From: Hyphomonadaceae bacterium
GTDB lineage: Bacteria; Pseudomonadota; Alphaproteobacteria; Caulobacterales; Maricaulaceae
NCBI GenBank assembly: GCA_013001295.1
Contig: JABDMW010000001.1
Coordinates: 62,001-126,000 of the forward strand
DNA length: 64,000 bases
Direction of reading: 5' to 3'
Position numbers and translations under genes: made by a program. A model generated the notes under the pieces. That model had not been told where the DNA came from, made no database searches, and worked only from the letters and a program-made list of their open reading frames with translations. Each line of letters opens with the position of its first letter. Position 1 is the first letter of the stretch. Of the stretch, positions 51,307 to 60,791 are shown piece after piece.

Positions 51307-52350
51307 TTATTCCGGCGCGTTAATGCCCCAATCATAGTCAAATTTATCAATATTTTTTCGGCCCAGCAGCTTTGCGGCGACCTCTTCGTCCGCATACTCT
51401 TGCAAATGTTGAATGACTCCTGCTTCCGAGTCGCCAAAGTCCTCCTGGAACCAATTATAAATTGAGGAAACCTGCAACCGGCCTCTATCGGTTGTAACCC
51501 CGCGCGGCGAGTTGATGAAATCGCGCGCAGCAGTTTCCAAATCCTGTTCTAACGTCTCTGCGCTCCAAGGCGTTTCTTTGAGGTCTGGACACCCAATCGA
51601 CGCACAGTTGACCATGTAATGAACCAATGGGGTTTTGAACGTTGGGCGCATGATATCGTGCTCGATATTATCCAAGCTCAGCTTTTCACCCTCGACCTCA
51701 ACCAATTTCTTCTTCCACGGTCCCGGAAAAAAACCTGATTTTATCTTGCGAATTGATTTAACAGGATAGTTTTCCGCGACGATTCGCACGGTCAGCGCGT
51801 TATATAGATTTGCCCAATAGGCCATCGCCTCGTTACGCTCAAAACCTGATGGTTTCTGCGCAGCAAGTTCATCAATGTATTTTGTCAAAGCGACCATATT
51901 CTCGGGCGACGCATTGAGGCCCGCATAATCAAAAACGACCAGTCCGTCGATGTTTTTGTTGGTGTAATTCACCAAAACGTTACGCCAAAGGTCGGGCGCT
52001 TGTGGTGTGGGTTTGGTTTTCGGTTTCATGGTGTCCTGCATATTAGGTTTTGATTTCGTTGCAAGTGCTTCAACCTGAGCAACTTTCAGAGGTTTTGCCT
52101 GAACCAGGTCTACTTTAGGGTATGTTTGCAATAGTCGATTCTGCTCATACGATGAATTCAATGCAAAGGGATCAACTTTAACCGCGAATTTATCAGCCGA
52201 GGCTGGCAGTTTAGAGACAGCCTTCGACCGACGATCGACATGTTCGACATTTTGCGCATACCCGTTAACCGGCACAAAAAAAGCAACAACAGCTATTACA
52301 CCCACGATTGCAGTTGCGGCTTTTGAAGAAAATTCGAGATCGAGCTTCAT
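51307..52350 (-). CDS. DUF547 domain-containing exported protein
   Basis: The 347-residue protein has a signal peptide (AATAIVGVIAVVAFFVPVNGYA, cut before QNV), a low-complexity linker rich in Lys, Pro and Thr (~35-105), and a DUF547 domain (~115-340). The domain shows EAMAYWANLYNALTVRIVAENYPVKSIR and LVHYMVNCASIGCPDL, its typical Cys-bearing block. Its catalytic role is not known, although a cysteine or His centre has been suggested for related folds. The frame is open to 52440, but the ATG at 52350 has AAGGA six bases upstream. It is divergent from the YodC-like gene. Confidence 0.87.
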   Translation of the reverse strand: MKLDLEFSSKAATAIVGVIAVVAFFVPVNGYAQNVEHVDRRSKAVSKLPASADKFAVKVDPFALNSSYEQNRLLQTYPKVDLVQAKPLKVAQVEALATKSKPNMQDTMKPKTKPTPQAPDLWRNVLVNYTNKNIDGLVVFDYAGLNASPENMVALTKYIDELAAQKPSGFERNEAMAYWANLYNALTVRIVAENYPVKSIRKIKSGFFPGPWKKKLVEVEGEKLSLDNIEHDIMRPTFKTPLVHYMVNCASIGCPDLKETPWSAETLEQDLETAARDFINSPRGVTTDRGRLQVSSIYNWFQEDFGDSEAGVIQHLQEYADEEVAAKLLGRKNIDKFDYDWGINAPE

Positions 52351-52564
52351 GCCTGTCCTTACGTTTTTGACACCAAAATGGCCGTCTGTTGATACCGTTA
52401 ATATCAAACATTGTCGTGGCCGAAATACACTCTTGATCACAAAGGCGTGGGATGAAAGTGAACCATCTTTTTAGCGGTATCGGAAATTTCGGGGGATACA
52501 GTGCTATGGCTTGCAAAAAGGCGGGTTCCCACGTACACCCGTGCGCCAAAGAGAAAGTTTCACA

Positions 52565-52780
52565 ATGAATACGACATCATCCGAAACCCCCAACGCCGAA
52601 TTATCCGCGGGCGACGTTGTCCGGCTCAATTCTGGCGGTCCAAAAATGACGCTTTTGGCCGGTCAAAAAGACGGTAAGGCCAATTGTCAATGGTTTGACC
52701 GCAACGGTAAAATGCATACATCCGAATTTGAAGTCGCTGCGTTGGCTCGCTGGATTCCCAAACCCGATATTTGGTCGTAG
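52565..52780 (+). CDS. YodC family (DUF2158) small protein
   Basis: This is a 71-residue protein with the DUF2158 layout: LSAGDVVRLNSGGPKMTLL near the start, then NCQWFDRNGKMHTSEFEVAAL. Family members are small and uncharacterised. The frame is open to 52511, but the ATG at 52565 begins the conserved part and has GAAAGTTTC in front. It stands alone between the DUF547 gene and the rpmH region. Confidence 0.75.
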   Translation: MNTTSSETPNAELSAGDVVRLNSGGPKMTLLAGQKDGKANCQWFDRNGKMHTSEFEVAALARWIPKPDIWS

Positions 52781-53197
52781 TTTTAAGCTCCGGGTTAAAT
52801 ACCAATGAGCTGAGACAATTTCGGTAAAATCATTCTAAGTACTTTATGAAAGGACAAAAGCCAGACAGCGGGGCTGCGTATCTGGCTTTCGGGGCATAGT
52901 ATTCGCCCATCTCAGGCGAAAGCAGCTGAGCACCCCCAACCGCCAATTATAGTTAATAAACAATTAAATGTGCTCCACAAAGGCGTAATTCTTCGCGAGA
53001 TATATATCTGAATATATGGAATGCTGATGCATACAGCGCAATTGTAAGTTTTTTACAGATTTATTTTGGGAAAAGGAGCAGTAAAAAACGGCAGCTTCAG
53101 CTTGACTTGCAAGTGCGGGACGCATATGAACCGCGTCTTGAAAGAATATCCGCTTATTTTTGTACAAATAAGCCCAAATACCGTATTAGAGGCAGTT
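52781..53197. other. Gene-free leader region upstream of rpmH
   Basis: 417 bases separate the YodC-like gene from rpmH. The first part (52850-52940) can fold strongly and is listed separately as a candidate RNA. The rest is AT-rich (TTAATAAACAATTAAATG and around 53050) and probably holds the promoter of the rpmH-rnpA-yidC operon. An in-frame ATG at 53066 extends the rpmH frame, but its codons do not resemble L34. Confidence 0.55.
52855..52940 (+). ncRNA. Candidate structured RNA
   Basis: AAAGCCAGA (52857-52865) and TCTGGCTTT (52881-52889) form a perfect 9-bp stem, with an inner CAGC/GCTG stem (52866-52869 with 52873-52876). Next to it, ATTCGCC-like TTCGCC (52902-52907) pairs with GGCGAA (52915-52920), and CTCAG (52911-52915) can pair with CTGAG (52926-52930) around a GAAA tetraloop. 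These two overlapping folds are exclusive. GGGG and CCCC at the outer ends can also close the second domain. The strand is not settled by the palindromes. It does not fit SRP RNA, tmRNA or RNase P RNA well. Confidence 0.3.
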
Positions 53198-53332
53198 ATG
53201 AAACGTACATTTCAACCTTCAGAGCTCGTTCGCAAACGCCGTCATGGCTTCCGCTCGCGTATGGCGACAAAATCCGGCCGTCTTGTGTTGGCTCGCCGTC
53301 GCGCAAAAGGACGTAAGCGTCTGTCTGCTTAG
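53198..53332 (+). CDS. rpmH: Ribosomal protein L34
   Basis: L34 is a 44-residue large-subunit ribosomal protein. The sequence [20 protein letters not shown] and its tail [12 protein letters not shown] are textbook. The start is at 53198, preceded by GAGGCA. In-frame codons upstream to 53066 are not part of it. rnpA follows after 43 bases, and the pair leads the housekeeping block. Confidence 0.97.
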   Translation: MKRTFQPSELVRKRRHGFRSRMATKSGRLVLARRRAKGRKRLSA

Positions 53333-53375
53333 GGTTTAGCCTTTAGGCAAAACAGGCGAAACGCTACCGTCAGTA

Positions 53376-53735
53376 ATGACGCATAAAAAATTCAAACTCG
53401 GTCGGTTGAAAAAGCGGGCCGAGTTTTTGTTTGTGGCGGAACGAGGAAGCGGCAAAGGTCGCTTTAAAGCCCGTCCGGGCATCGTTATCCAAGCGCGTAA
53501 AAACCTGAGCCGGACCGCCGGTATCGATGTCGGCTTTACGGCAACGAAGAAAATTGGCAACGCCGTTACACGCAACAAAGCCAAGCGCCGCCTGCGCGCC
53601 TGTGCCCAGGCGATTTTGCCAACCTTGGGCGAACCGGGATACGACTATGTCTTTATAGCCCGGGCCGAGACTGCGACTATGGACTGGAAAGAACTGCAAG
53701 CACATGTTGAAAAAGCGGTATTAGCTCTTAAATAA
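53376..53735 (+). CDS. rnpA: Ribonuclease P protein component
   Basis: The 119-residue basic protein assists the RNase P RNA in tRNA 5'-end processing. The KIGNAVTRNKAKRRLRA signature (RNR motif, ~62-78) and an N-terminal LKKRAEFLFV are clear. It is between rpmH and yidC, the usual place. Many alphaproteobacteria carry a yidD gene next, but the 86-base gap to yidC has no room for it. Confidence 0.96.
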   Translation: MTHKKFKLGRLKKRAEFLFVAERGSGKGRFKARPGIVIQARKNLSRTAGIDVGFTATKKIGNAVTRNKAKRRLRACAQAILPTLGEPGYDYVFIARAETATMDWKELQAHVEKAVLALK

Positions 53736-53821
53736 GCTTTCATCCGCACAATAAATACGTATAACACCCGCAAAAGACATTGCGGCATACATGCCGCCCA
53801 AACGGGCCTGGGAATATCGAT

Positions 53822-55615
53822 ATGGAAATGGAAGATCAAAAACGTTTTGTGACAGCGATGATTCTCTCGAGTGTCATTCTGTTTGCGTACTTTATTCTAT
53901 ACGCTGGCCCCCAACAAAAGCAACTCGCAGAACAGCAGCAACAAGCGCAACTGCTAGAGCAACAGCAACAAATTCAATCGACGGTCAGTACCACCCCGGA
54001 ACCTATCCTTCCGAAAGGCGTGGATATCACCATTGAAACTCCTACTCTTTCAGGATCATTTTCAACGGTCGGAACAAATTTCAATAATCTCCAACTGAAA
54101 AAATTCAATAAGACCATTAAAAAGGGCAGCCCCGTCGTCACCTTACTTGAACCCATAGGTTCAGAAACGCCCGCCTATATATTTGATGGCTGGTCCAATG
54201 AAATCGGTGAAACCGGTGAGTTTATCGAATGGAATTTGGAGTCTGGATCGCGTTTAACCGAGAACACTCCCGTTACATTGACGTATGATGCTGGTGATTA
54301 CACGGTGAAACGGATTGTCTCTATTGACGACAAATATTTGATTACGCTTACCGACACGCTGACAAATACATCTGACTCCCTGATAAATGTCGTCCGTAAA
54401 GGGGCGTCCCGGCAACATGGCCTGCCGGAAGGATTACGCAATTTCCCGTTTATTCTTCACGAGGGAACAGTTGGTAGTATCGATAACCATTTGATCGACA
54501 TGAATTATGGTAAAATTGCCAAAAAAGGTAACGTTTCGCATCAAGGTGAGAGCGGCTGGGTCGGGTTAACCGATCAATATTGGCTGTCTGCAGCGATTGC
54601 ACCCCAAGGCCAGCAAATGACGGCCAATTACGCCATGAATTTACGTGACAATCAAGACGTCTATGAGGCGGCATACGAACTTGCGCCGATGCAGGTCAGC
54701 GCCGGAACGTCGATCGAGTCGGTTGGTTATATTTTTGCCGGGCCAAAAATTCATGAAGTTCTGAAAACATATACAGATATGGGCATCTCCCGAATGGATC
54801 TTGCTGTGGATTATGGCAGATTGGGGTTGCTGACCAAACCAATGACATGGGGATTGACCAAACTTGGTAATATGACGGGTAACTTTGGCGTCGGGATTCT
54901 CATTCTGACATTGATTATTAAAATCATTCTGTTCCCGCTCAATAACAAATCTTATTCGAGCATGGCCAAGATGAAAGCCGTCGGCCCTAAAGTTGAAAAA
55001 ATGAAACAACGCTACGGCGATGACCGCATGAAGCTGCAACAGGAAATGTTGGCTCTTTATAAAAAAGAGGGCGTTAATCCGGCGGCTGGTTGTCTTCCGA
55101 TGATCCCGCAAATGTTTGTGTTTTTCGCATTGTACAAATCTTTGTTTATCACACTCGAAATGCGACACGCCCCATTCGTCGGTTGGATAAAGGACTTGTC
55201 AGCAAAAGATCCGCTGTCCATTCTCAATGGGTTTGGTCTGTTCCCATGGGACGCAGTGCCCATAGGCATTCTCTCTTTCCTCGCCATAGGTCCGTTGGCC
55301 CTTATGTACGGCATTTCCATGGCCATGACGCAAACCTTGAACCAAATGCCCGCTGATAAAATGCAAGCCCGCATGTTTCAATTCATGCCGCTCATCTTCA
55401 TGTTTGTTTTAGCACCATTTGCAGCAGGCCTATTGGTTTACTGGGTCTGGAGTAATATTCTTACGTTTCTACAACAATATATTATCACCCGGAAATACGG
55501 CGTTGAAACACCGCTCGACCGGTTCTTCAACAAACTTTTTGGTCGTCCGAATAAAGAGGCGACAAATCCGGATGTCGAAATTATTCCGCCCGAAAAACCG
55601 GCGAAAAAGAAATAA
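53822..55615 (+). CDS. yidC: Membrane protein insertase YidC
   Basis: YidC inserts and folds inner-membrane proteins. The 597-residue protein has an N-terminal helix ([20 protein letters not shown]), a glutamine-rich linker ([20 protein letters not shown] in part), a large periplasmic beta domain (~55-330) and five conserved membrane helices, beginning [20 protein letters not shown] with the hydrophilic-groove Arg expected in the cytoplasmic region after it. The cytoplasmic hairpin [34 protein letters not shown] is present. ATG at 53822 is chosen; the ATG at 53828 is also possible. engB begins two bases after its stop. Confidence 0.96.
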   Translation: MEMEDQKRFVTAMILSSVILFAYFILYAGPQQKQLAEQQQQAQLLEQQQQIQSTVSTTPEPILPKGVDITIETPTLSGSFSTVGTNFNNLQLKKFNKTIKKGSPVVTLLEPIGSETPAYIFDGWSNEIGETGEFIEWNLESGSRLTENTPVTLTYDAGDYTVKRIVSIDDKYLITLTDTLTNTSDSLINVVRKGASRQHGLPEGLRNFPFILHEGTVGSIDNHLIDMNYGKIAKKGNVSHQGESGWVGLTDQYWLSAAIAPQGQQMTANYAMNLRDNQDVYEAAYELAPMQVSAGTSIESVGYIFAGPKIHEVLKTYTDMGISRMDLAVDYGRLGLLTKPMTWGLTKLGNMTGNFGVGILILTLIIKIILFPLNNKSYSSMAKMKAVGPKVEKMKQRYGDDRMKLQQEMLALYKKEGVNPAAGCLPMIPQMFVFFALYKSLFITLEMRHAPFVGWIKDLSAKDPLSILNGFGLFPWDAVPIGILSFLAIGPLALMYGISMAMTQTLNQMPADKMQARMFQFMPLIFMFVLAPFAAGLLVYWVWSNILTFLQQYIITRKYGVETPLDRFFNKLFGRPNKEATNPDVEIIPPEKPAKKK

Positions 55616-55617
55616 AT

Positions 55618-56268
55618 ATGACCGAGGAAGAGCAGCAAATTTGGCTTGAAAACGGCCGATTGCTGTTTGCACGGCCGGCAGAGTTTATGCTCAGCGTCGT
55701 CGCGTTGAAATCCTTGCCTTCGCCCGATTTCCCCGAGATTTGCTTTGCCGGACGTTCGAATGTGGGTAAGTCATCTCTGATCAACGCCCTCACGAATCAA
55801 AATGGTTTGGCCCGCGCGTCCAACACGCCCGGACGTACGCGTGAACTGAATTATTTTAATTTATCCGATCGTATCCGCATGGTTGATCTTCCAGGATACG
55901 GATATGCGAAAGCATCTAAATCCGACATTCAGGTGTGGACAAAACTGACTCGCCAATTTTTACGTGGCCGTGCACCTTTGCGCCGGGTATTCGTATTGAT
56001 TGACTCCCGCAGGGGCATCAAAGACCCCGACATTGAAATTATGGCCATGCTTGATGAAGCCGCGGTTCCCTACCAAATTGTCCTGACAAAAATTGATAAA
56101 TTGAAGAAAGGCGAGCTGGGAAAGGTCGAAAAAGATACAATGGCCAAGCTGGCACGGCGTCCTGCAGCCCATCCAGAAATCCTCGTCACATCATCTGAAA
56201 AGAAAAAAGGCTTGGAGATGTTGCGGGCTGAAATTGCCGGTTTAGCCTTACCGGAAAATACGCTATAG
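55618..56268 (+). CDS. engB: Ribosome biogenesis GTPase EngB (YihA/YsxC)
   Basis: The 216-residue GTPase is essential for 50S assembly. G1 is [14 protein letters not shown] (~47-60), G2/G3 is ...[10 protein letters not shown]...[12 protein letters not shown]4 is [12 protein letters not shown] and G5 is TSSEKKKG. The N-terminal extension fits the family. It begins right after yidC and seven bases before argB. Confidence 0.96.
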   Translation: MTEEEQQIWLENGRLLFARPAEFMLSVVALKSLPSPDFPEICFAGRSNVGKSSLINALTNQNGLARASNTPGRTRELNYFNLSDRIRMVDLPGYGYAKASKSDIQVWTKLTRQFLRGRAPLRRVFVLIDSRRGIKDPDIEIMAMLDEAAVPYQIVLTKIDKLKKGELGKVEKDTMAKLARRPAAHPEILVTSSEKKKGLEMLRAEIAGLALPENTL

Positions 56269-56275
56269 GACGCTT

Positions 56276-57139
56276 ATGTTAACACGTCGCCAAGATGAGA
56301 CAGGTTGGGCCAGCGCCAAAACGCTGTCCGAAGCCCTGCCTTTTATTCAACGTTATGAAGGCAAGACCATTGTCATCAAATTTGGTGGCAATGCCATGGG
56401 TGAAGCGGAGTTGACGCGTGCTTTCGCTAATGATGTCGTCTTGCTCCGCCAATTCGGCATTCGCCCGGTTATCGTGCACGGCGGCGGGCCTCAAATCGGC
56501 TCCATGTTGAAACGGTTGTCGATCAAAAGCGAATTCAAGGATGGCCTTAGAGTTTCTGATCTCGAGACTGTAGAGGTCGCCGAGATGGTTTTATCTGGTG
56601 GTATCAACAAAGGACTGGTTGCGGCCATCAACGCCGCAGGTGGACGAGCCGTCGGTTTGTCAGGCCGCGATGCGGGTCTGATTACGGCTGAAAAAATGCG
56701 TGATGATTTGGGGTTTGCCGGCAAGCCCTCGGCAGTCGACACGTCCGTTTTGGACGTTTTGGCAGCTGCAGACCCTGGATTCATCCCTGTTGTCTCACCG
56801 ATTAGCGCCGGTGCGGACGGTGAAATTTTTAATGTGAACGCCGATACAGCCGCCGGCGAAATCGCGGCGGCACTGGGTGCGGCGCGCCTAATGTTATTGA
56901 CCGATGTAGAAGGCGTGCTTGACGGCAAAGGCAATCTTGTCACCGATTTGTCCATTAGCGATGTTGAAAAACTGATCAGTGACGGAACGGCGAAAGGCGG
57001 GATGATTCCGAAACTCGGAACGGCCATGGCTGCGCGGAACGGTGGCGTCGATGCCGTTGTTATATTGGATGGTAGAAGATCTCATGGTCTTCTTGTGGAG
57101 CTCTTTACAGATCAAGGAGCCGGGACATTGATTTCTTAA
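56276..57139 (+). CDS. argB: Acetylglutamate kinase
   Basis: ArgB phosphorylates N-acetylglutamate, the second step of arginine synthesis. The 287-residue amino-acid-kinase-fold protein shows [12 protein letters not shown] (~30-41, nucleotide site), [26 protein letters not shown], and [10 protein letters not shown]. Arginine feedback regulation is expected for a long form with an N-terminal helix, which is present. It sits in the alphaproteobacterial engB-argB arrangement, with the DUF1036 gene one base downstream. Confidence 0.96.
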   Translation: MLTRRQDETGWASAKTLSEALPFIQRYEGKTIVIKFGGNAMGEAELTRAFANDVVLLRQFGIRPVIVHGGGPQIGSMLKRLSIKSEFKDGLRVSDLETVEVAEMVLSGGINKGLVAAINAAGGRAVGLSGRDAGLITAEKMRDDLGFAGKPSAVDTSVLDVLAAADPGFIPVVSPISAGADGEIFNVNADTAAGEIAAALGAARLMLLTDVEGVLDGKGNLVTDLSISDVEKLISDGTAKGGMIPKLGTAMAARNGGVDAVVILDGRRSHGLLVELFTDQGAGTLIS

Positions 57140-57140
57140 T

Positions 57141-58253
57141 ATGACAATACGATCAATACTTATTACCGTCCTATATTTGGGAACAGGCCTGTCTTTTGCG
57201 ACAGCCCATGGCCAAACGCCCGAGGTTGAAGTGCCCGAGCAAAAAACACCGGTTTTGGAAAAACAACAGATCGAAATATCGAAGACCGAAGTCGCAGCGC
57301 AGCTACCCTGGGAAGTTTGCAATGAGACTTCTTTCATTCAGGAAGTCGCAACAGCGACAATCGCAGACAATACGCCTGGCAATACTATGCTCGTTAAAGG
57401 GTGGATAAAATTACTGCCTGGAACATGCCAGGCAGTGGAGGCGGCTAAAGGAACGCCCCGGTTTGTTTACGCCCGGAGTTCCGATGTGCATCAGGGCGGT
57501 ATTCGTGAGTGGAATGGTCGGTACGAATATTGTGTTGGCGAAGATTCGTTTGAAGCTAAAACGGATATAAGTTGCGCTTTACAAAATATGAAAGCGCGGA
57601 GGTTTCTTCGCGTCATCCCGACCGAACACCGGACCGCATTCGTCGAACCGGCGGACTTCGGGAAAAAAGCGCAAACAGCCGGCCTTCAGCGTTTGCTCAA
57701 AGACAATAATTACAATGTCACAAGAATTGATGGACTGACCGGAAGACGAACAACCAACACACTCAATAAATTTCTCAAAGACAACGAAATTGCGACCGAC
57801 ATTGATATAGAGAAAAAATACGAGCACCTGGAAACCCAGGCACGCTCAATTCAAGATAAAATTGGCGTGACACTCTGTAACGAAAGCAAAGCCAAAGTCT
57901 GGGGAGCTATTGCGTATCAAAACGGCGATGACGTCGAGTCCAGAGGATGGTGGCCTGTCGAAACCGGCACGTGCTTGCGCCCATTCACGGAAAGTTTAAA
58001 AGATAGACCGGTGCATTTTTATGCACGCCAGGAAAATGGTACACAAACTGACAAAATCCTGAAGGTCTCTACTAAATCCGCTAAGGATTTGTGTATAGGC
58101 GAAGCGAAATTTTCAGCTATTCGACAAGAATTCTGCGAAGATCAGGGCTATATCACCGCCCGTTTCCACTCTCTCCCAACGGATCAAACCGGCGCCCGTA
58201 TCATTCTAAAAGATGGAAATTTTGCGGACGCAACGATAAGCGGTCTTCGATAA
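57141..58253 (+). CDS. Exported protein with two DUF1036 domains
   Basis: The 370-residue protein has a signal peptide (ITVLYLGTGLSFATAHG, cut before QTP), a first DUF1036 domain (~55-155) with WEVCNETSF and KGWIKLLPGTCQAV, a middle unit (~170-225) like a peptidoglycan-binding repeat (LQRLLKDNNYNVTRIDGLTGRRTTNTLNKFL), and a second DUF1036 domain (~240-345) with VTLCNESKAKVWGAIAYQ and RGWWPVETGTCLRPF. Each DUF1036 has conserved cysteines that may form disulfides. DUF1036 proteins are periplasmic and of unknown role. It follows argB by one base and precedes the HAD gene by two bases, so it may be cotranscribed with housekeeping genes. It probably binds the cell wall. Confidence 0.85.
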   Translation: MTIRSILITVLYLGTGLSFATAHGQTPEVEVPEQKTPVLEKQQIEISKTEVAAQLPWEVCNETSFIQEVATATIADNTPGNTMLVKGWIKLLPGTCQAVEAAKGTPRFVYARSSDVHQGGIREWNGRYEYCVGEDSFEAKTDISCALQNMKARRFLRVIPTEHRTAFVEPADFGKKAQTAGLQRLLKDNNYNVTRIDGLTGRRTTNTLNKFLKDNEIATDIDIEKKYEHLETQARSIQDKIGVTLCNESKAKVWGAIAYQNGDDVESRGWWPVETGTCLRPFTESLKDRPVHFYARQENGTQTDKILKVSTKSAKDLCIGEAKFSAIRQEFCEDQGYITARFHSLPTDQTGARIILKDGNFADATISGLR

Positions 58254-58255
58254 TA

Positions 58256-58939
58256 ATGCCCTTTTCACATGTCGATAATTGGATTTTTGATCTCGACAAT
58301 ACGCTATACTCTGGTGACGCCAATTTCTTTAAGCAAATTGACGTTAAAATGACAGCCTTTGTCAGCCGCTTCCTCGACATGCCGCCCGTAGAAGCCCGAA
58401 AAGTCCAGAAACAATATTTGCTCGAATATGGAACAACCTTGTCGGGCCTGATGGCCGTTCACAATATGGATCCGGAAGAGTTTTTGAATGATGTTCATGA
58501 TATAAGCCTTGATGTCCTGGATCCCGACCCCGCGCTGAGGCCCGCGATTGAAACTTTGCCGGGTCGGAAATTTATTTTCACTAACGGTTCGCAGAAACAT
58601 GCGAAAAATGTTGGTGATCATCTCGGGATTTATGATCTATTTGACGGTGTATTTGCGATTGAGGATGCGGGCTATGTGCCCAAGCCCAAGCCGGCACCCT
58701 ACGATATGTTCATCAAAGAACACGACATTGAACCTAAGCGCGCCATGATGGCAGAAGATTCGGCCCGTAACCTGAAAATCCCTTTCGAATTAGGAATGAA
58801 AACGCTGTTGATAACATCGCAAGCGGACTGGAGTCATGAGCCTGAACATGCCCGGCCGCACACCGGCGAAAACACACCGGATTTTGTTCATGACCACACC
58901 GGAGACCTTTCAGCCTGGCTACACGGTCTCGAATTTTAA
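58256..58939 (+). CDS. HAD-family hydrolase, pyrimidine 5'-nucleotidase type
   Basis: This 227-residue HAD phosphatase has motif I FDLDNTLYSGD (nucleophile Asp), motif II FTNGSQKH, and motifs III/IV PKPKPAPYD...MAEDSARNLKIP. It is like the yeast SDT1/PHM8 pyrimidine 5'-nucleotidase group. The upstream frame to 58091 is not supported; the ATG at 58256 follows the DUF1036 stop by two bases. It is a common neighbour of dapD in alphaproteobacteria. Confidence 0.9.
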   Translation: MPFSHVDNWIFDLDNTLYSGDANFFKQIDVKMTAFVSRFLDMPPVEARKVQKQYLLEYGTTLSGLMAVHNMDPEEFLNDVHDISLDVLDPDPALRPAIETLPGRKFIFTNGSQKHAKNVGDHLGIYDLFDGVFAIEDAGYVPKPKPAPYDMFIKEHDIEPKRAMMAEDSARNLKIPFELGMKTLLITSQADWSHEPEHARPHTGENTPDFVHDHTGDLSAWLHGLEF

Positions 58940-59002
58940 AACTGGCGGTTTACAAATTCAACCCTCCCTATTAGGCAACACCTACACATTAAAGAGGTAG
59001 AC

Positions 59003-59830
59003 ATGTCCGACAAACTTGAATCCATTATCGAAGCCGCATGGGATGCCCGTGACACGCTGTCGCCGGCAACAACGGGCGAAATTCGCGACGCCGTCGAAAC
59101 GGCGATTTCGGGATTGGATGCCGGAACATTTCGTGTCGCCTCGCGCGAAGAAGGTGGACAGTGGACCGTTCACCAATGGTTGAAAAAAGCGGTACTTTTA
59201 GGCTTTCGACTCAATCCAATGGCAGAAATCAGCGGCGGTTCGCACGGCCATGTTTGGTGGGATAAAGTACCAAGCAAATTCAACGGCTGGACTAATGCGG
59301 AATTCACCAAAGCCGGCATTCGCGCCGTTCCAGGTTCGATCGTACGGCGCGGCGCGCATATAGCGCCGGGCGTTGTCCTGATGCCGAGTTTTGTCAATCT
59401 GGGTGCTTATGTCGGTGCGGGTACTATGGTTGATACATGGGGGTCAGTCGGATCATGCGCACAGGTCGGGAAAGATTGCCATATTTCAGCTGGTACCGGC
59501 ATTGGCGGAGTTTTGGAGCCCTTACAGGCCAACCCAACAATAATCGAGGATAATTGCTTTATCGGTGCAAGATCAGAGGTGGTTGAAGGCGTCATTGTTC
59601 GCGAAGGTTCGGTGCTGGCAATGGGTGTATTCATTTCAAAATCCACTAAAATCGTTGACCGGGCCACTGGGGATATCCATTACGGTGAAGTTCCACCCTA
59701 TTCTGTCGTAGTTCCTGGCACCTTACCTGATAAAAACGGCGGGCCGAGTCTTGCCTGTGCCGTCATCGTCAAAACGGTCGATGCCAAAACGCGATCCAAA
59801 ACCGGCGTCAATGAATTGCTCCGCGATTAA
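59003..59830 (+). CDS. dapD: 2,3,4,5-tetrahydropyridine-2,6-dicarboxylate N-succinyltransferase
   Basis: DapD uses succinyl-CoA to acylate tetrahydrodipicolinate in lysine and peptidoglycan synthesis. The 275-residue protein has an N-terminal alpha domain and a left-handed beta-helix made of hexapeptide repeats ([56 protein letters not shown]), with [34 protein letters not shown] near the end. An AAAGAGG ribosome site lies upstream. dapE follows two genes later. Confidence 0.97.
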   Translation: MSDKLESIIEAAWDARDTLSPATTGEIRDAVETAISGLDAGTFRVASREEGGQWTVHQWLKKAVLLGFRLNPMAEISGGSHGHVWWDKVPSKFNGWTNAEFTKAGIRAVPGSIVRRGAHIAPGVVLMPSFVNLGAYVGAGTMVDTWGSVGSCAQVGKDCHISAGTGIGGVLEPLQANPTIIEDNCFIGARSEVVEGVIVREGSVLAMGVFISKSTKIVDRATGDIHYGEVPPYSVVVPGTLPDKNGGPSLACAVIVKTVDAKTRSKTGVNELLRD

Positions 59831-59890
59831 AATCTCCCTGAAGCCCTGATTTCCTGCTAAATTGATCCAACAAAAAAAACAGGGGGAACT

Positions 59891-60277
59891 ATGACCATAC
59901 CTATCACCGGGCTGTATGTCGGCCTGACCATTATTCTAGCGACCGTTCTAAGTGCCCGAATTGGCTGGTATCGGGCCAAAGTCGGGATTTCTATTTTACA
60001 CAACGACAATATGGAAGTGGCGCAGCGCATGCGGGTGCATGGCAACCTGATGGAAACAGCGGCGCTCACGCTCCTCGCCATGGCCGTGATCGAGATTAAC
60101 GGAGCAGGATCAACGCTCCTCCATGGATTGGGAATTGCCTATATTTTGTCGCGTGTCGCCCATGCCATAGGCCTTAAGCACGACAATATCCGCCATCCTT
60201 TGCGGGCGATTGGCGCCATGGGATCAACACTTGTTGGCCTTGTCGCAGCAGGCGTCGCTATATCGCAGTATTTCTGA
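59891..60277 (+). CDS. MAPEG-family membrane protein
   Basis: The 128-residue protein has four hydrophobic helices and the MAPEG pattern AQRMRVHGNLMETAALTLLAMAVIE followed by YILSRVAHAIG. MAPEG proteins in bacteria are often glutathione-linked, but the function is not known here. AGGGGGA precedes the ATG. Its stop is immediately followed by the stop of the convergent cupin gene. Confidence 0.88.
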   Translation: MTIPITGLYVGLTIILATVLSARIGWYRAKVGISILHNDNMEVAQRMRVHGNLMETAALTLLAMAVIEINGAGSTLLHGLGIAYILSRVAHAIGLKHDNIRHPLRAIGAMGSTLVGLVAAGVAISQYF

Positions 60278-60742
60278 TCAATAAGGTGTTCCGTCTTTAT
60301 GGCTGAAGACCCGAGTGTCAGTACCATTGGCTGACAAATCGAGATCAACATCCGGATATTGGCAATGGTCCGTCTCGGGTAAGCGACTACCCACGATGAG
60401 ATAACTTACTTCGGAATCCGTTTTGTTGATCAAATGATGCGCATTCCCATCGCCGGCAGGATGTGCACAGGAATCGCCCGGCGCCAATATCGTTTCGCCG
60501 TCATCGTCAATCAAAGATGGATTGCCAGTTAAGATATAAACAAACTCGTCTTCGGCGGAATGCATATGCCGTTGCGACGCCCAACACCCCGGCGGTAAAA
60601 TGGCGCGGTATGCCCCAAATTGGGTTAATCCTCCTGCCAAGCTGAGTTGTTCTACGCGGCGCCCAGCGCAGGGCTTGTCAAATTTTTCCGGATATCCGGT
60701 TCCAACTTTTACGTTGACTTGAGTTGCGTCAATTTTGGGCAT
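60278..60742 (-). CDS. Cupin-domain protein
   Basis: A 154-residue single cupin. Motif 1 appears as PPGCWASQRHMHSAEDEFVYILTG (two His and Glu for metal) and motif 2 as GDSCAHPAGDGNAHHLIN. The N-terminus is a short non-conserved stretch. Possible roles include isomerase, dioxygenase or small-ligand sensor. It is the only minus-strand gene between dapD and dapE, and reads divergently from dapE. Confidence 0.88.
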   Translation of the reverse strand: MPKIDATQVNVKVGTGYPEKFDKPCAGRRVEQLSLAGGLTQFGAYRAILPPGCWASQRHMHSAEDEFVYILTGNPSLIDDDGETILAPGDSCAHPAGDGNAHHLINKTDSEVSYLIVGSRLPETDHCQYPDVDLDLSANGTDTRVFSHKDGTPY

Positions 60743-60791
60743 TTGAAAGTCCTCTCTTGCTCTGATCTCTTTGATAGGTTACCCGCCCTAT

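Noticed and set aside
52855-52940. 4.5S SRP RNA
   Set aside because: CAGGCGAAAGCAGC is faintly like the SRP apical loop, but the symmetric loop, the GGAA tetraloop and the long closing helix are missing.
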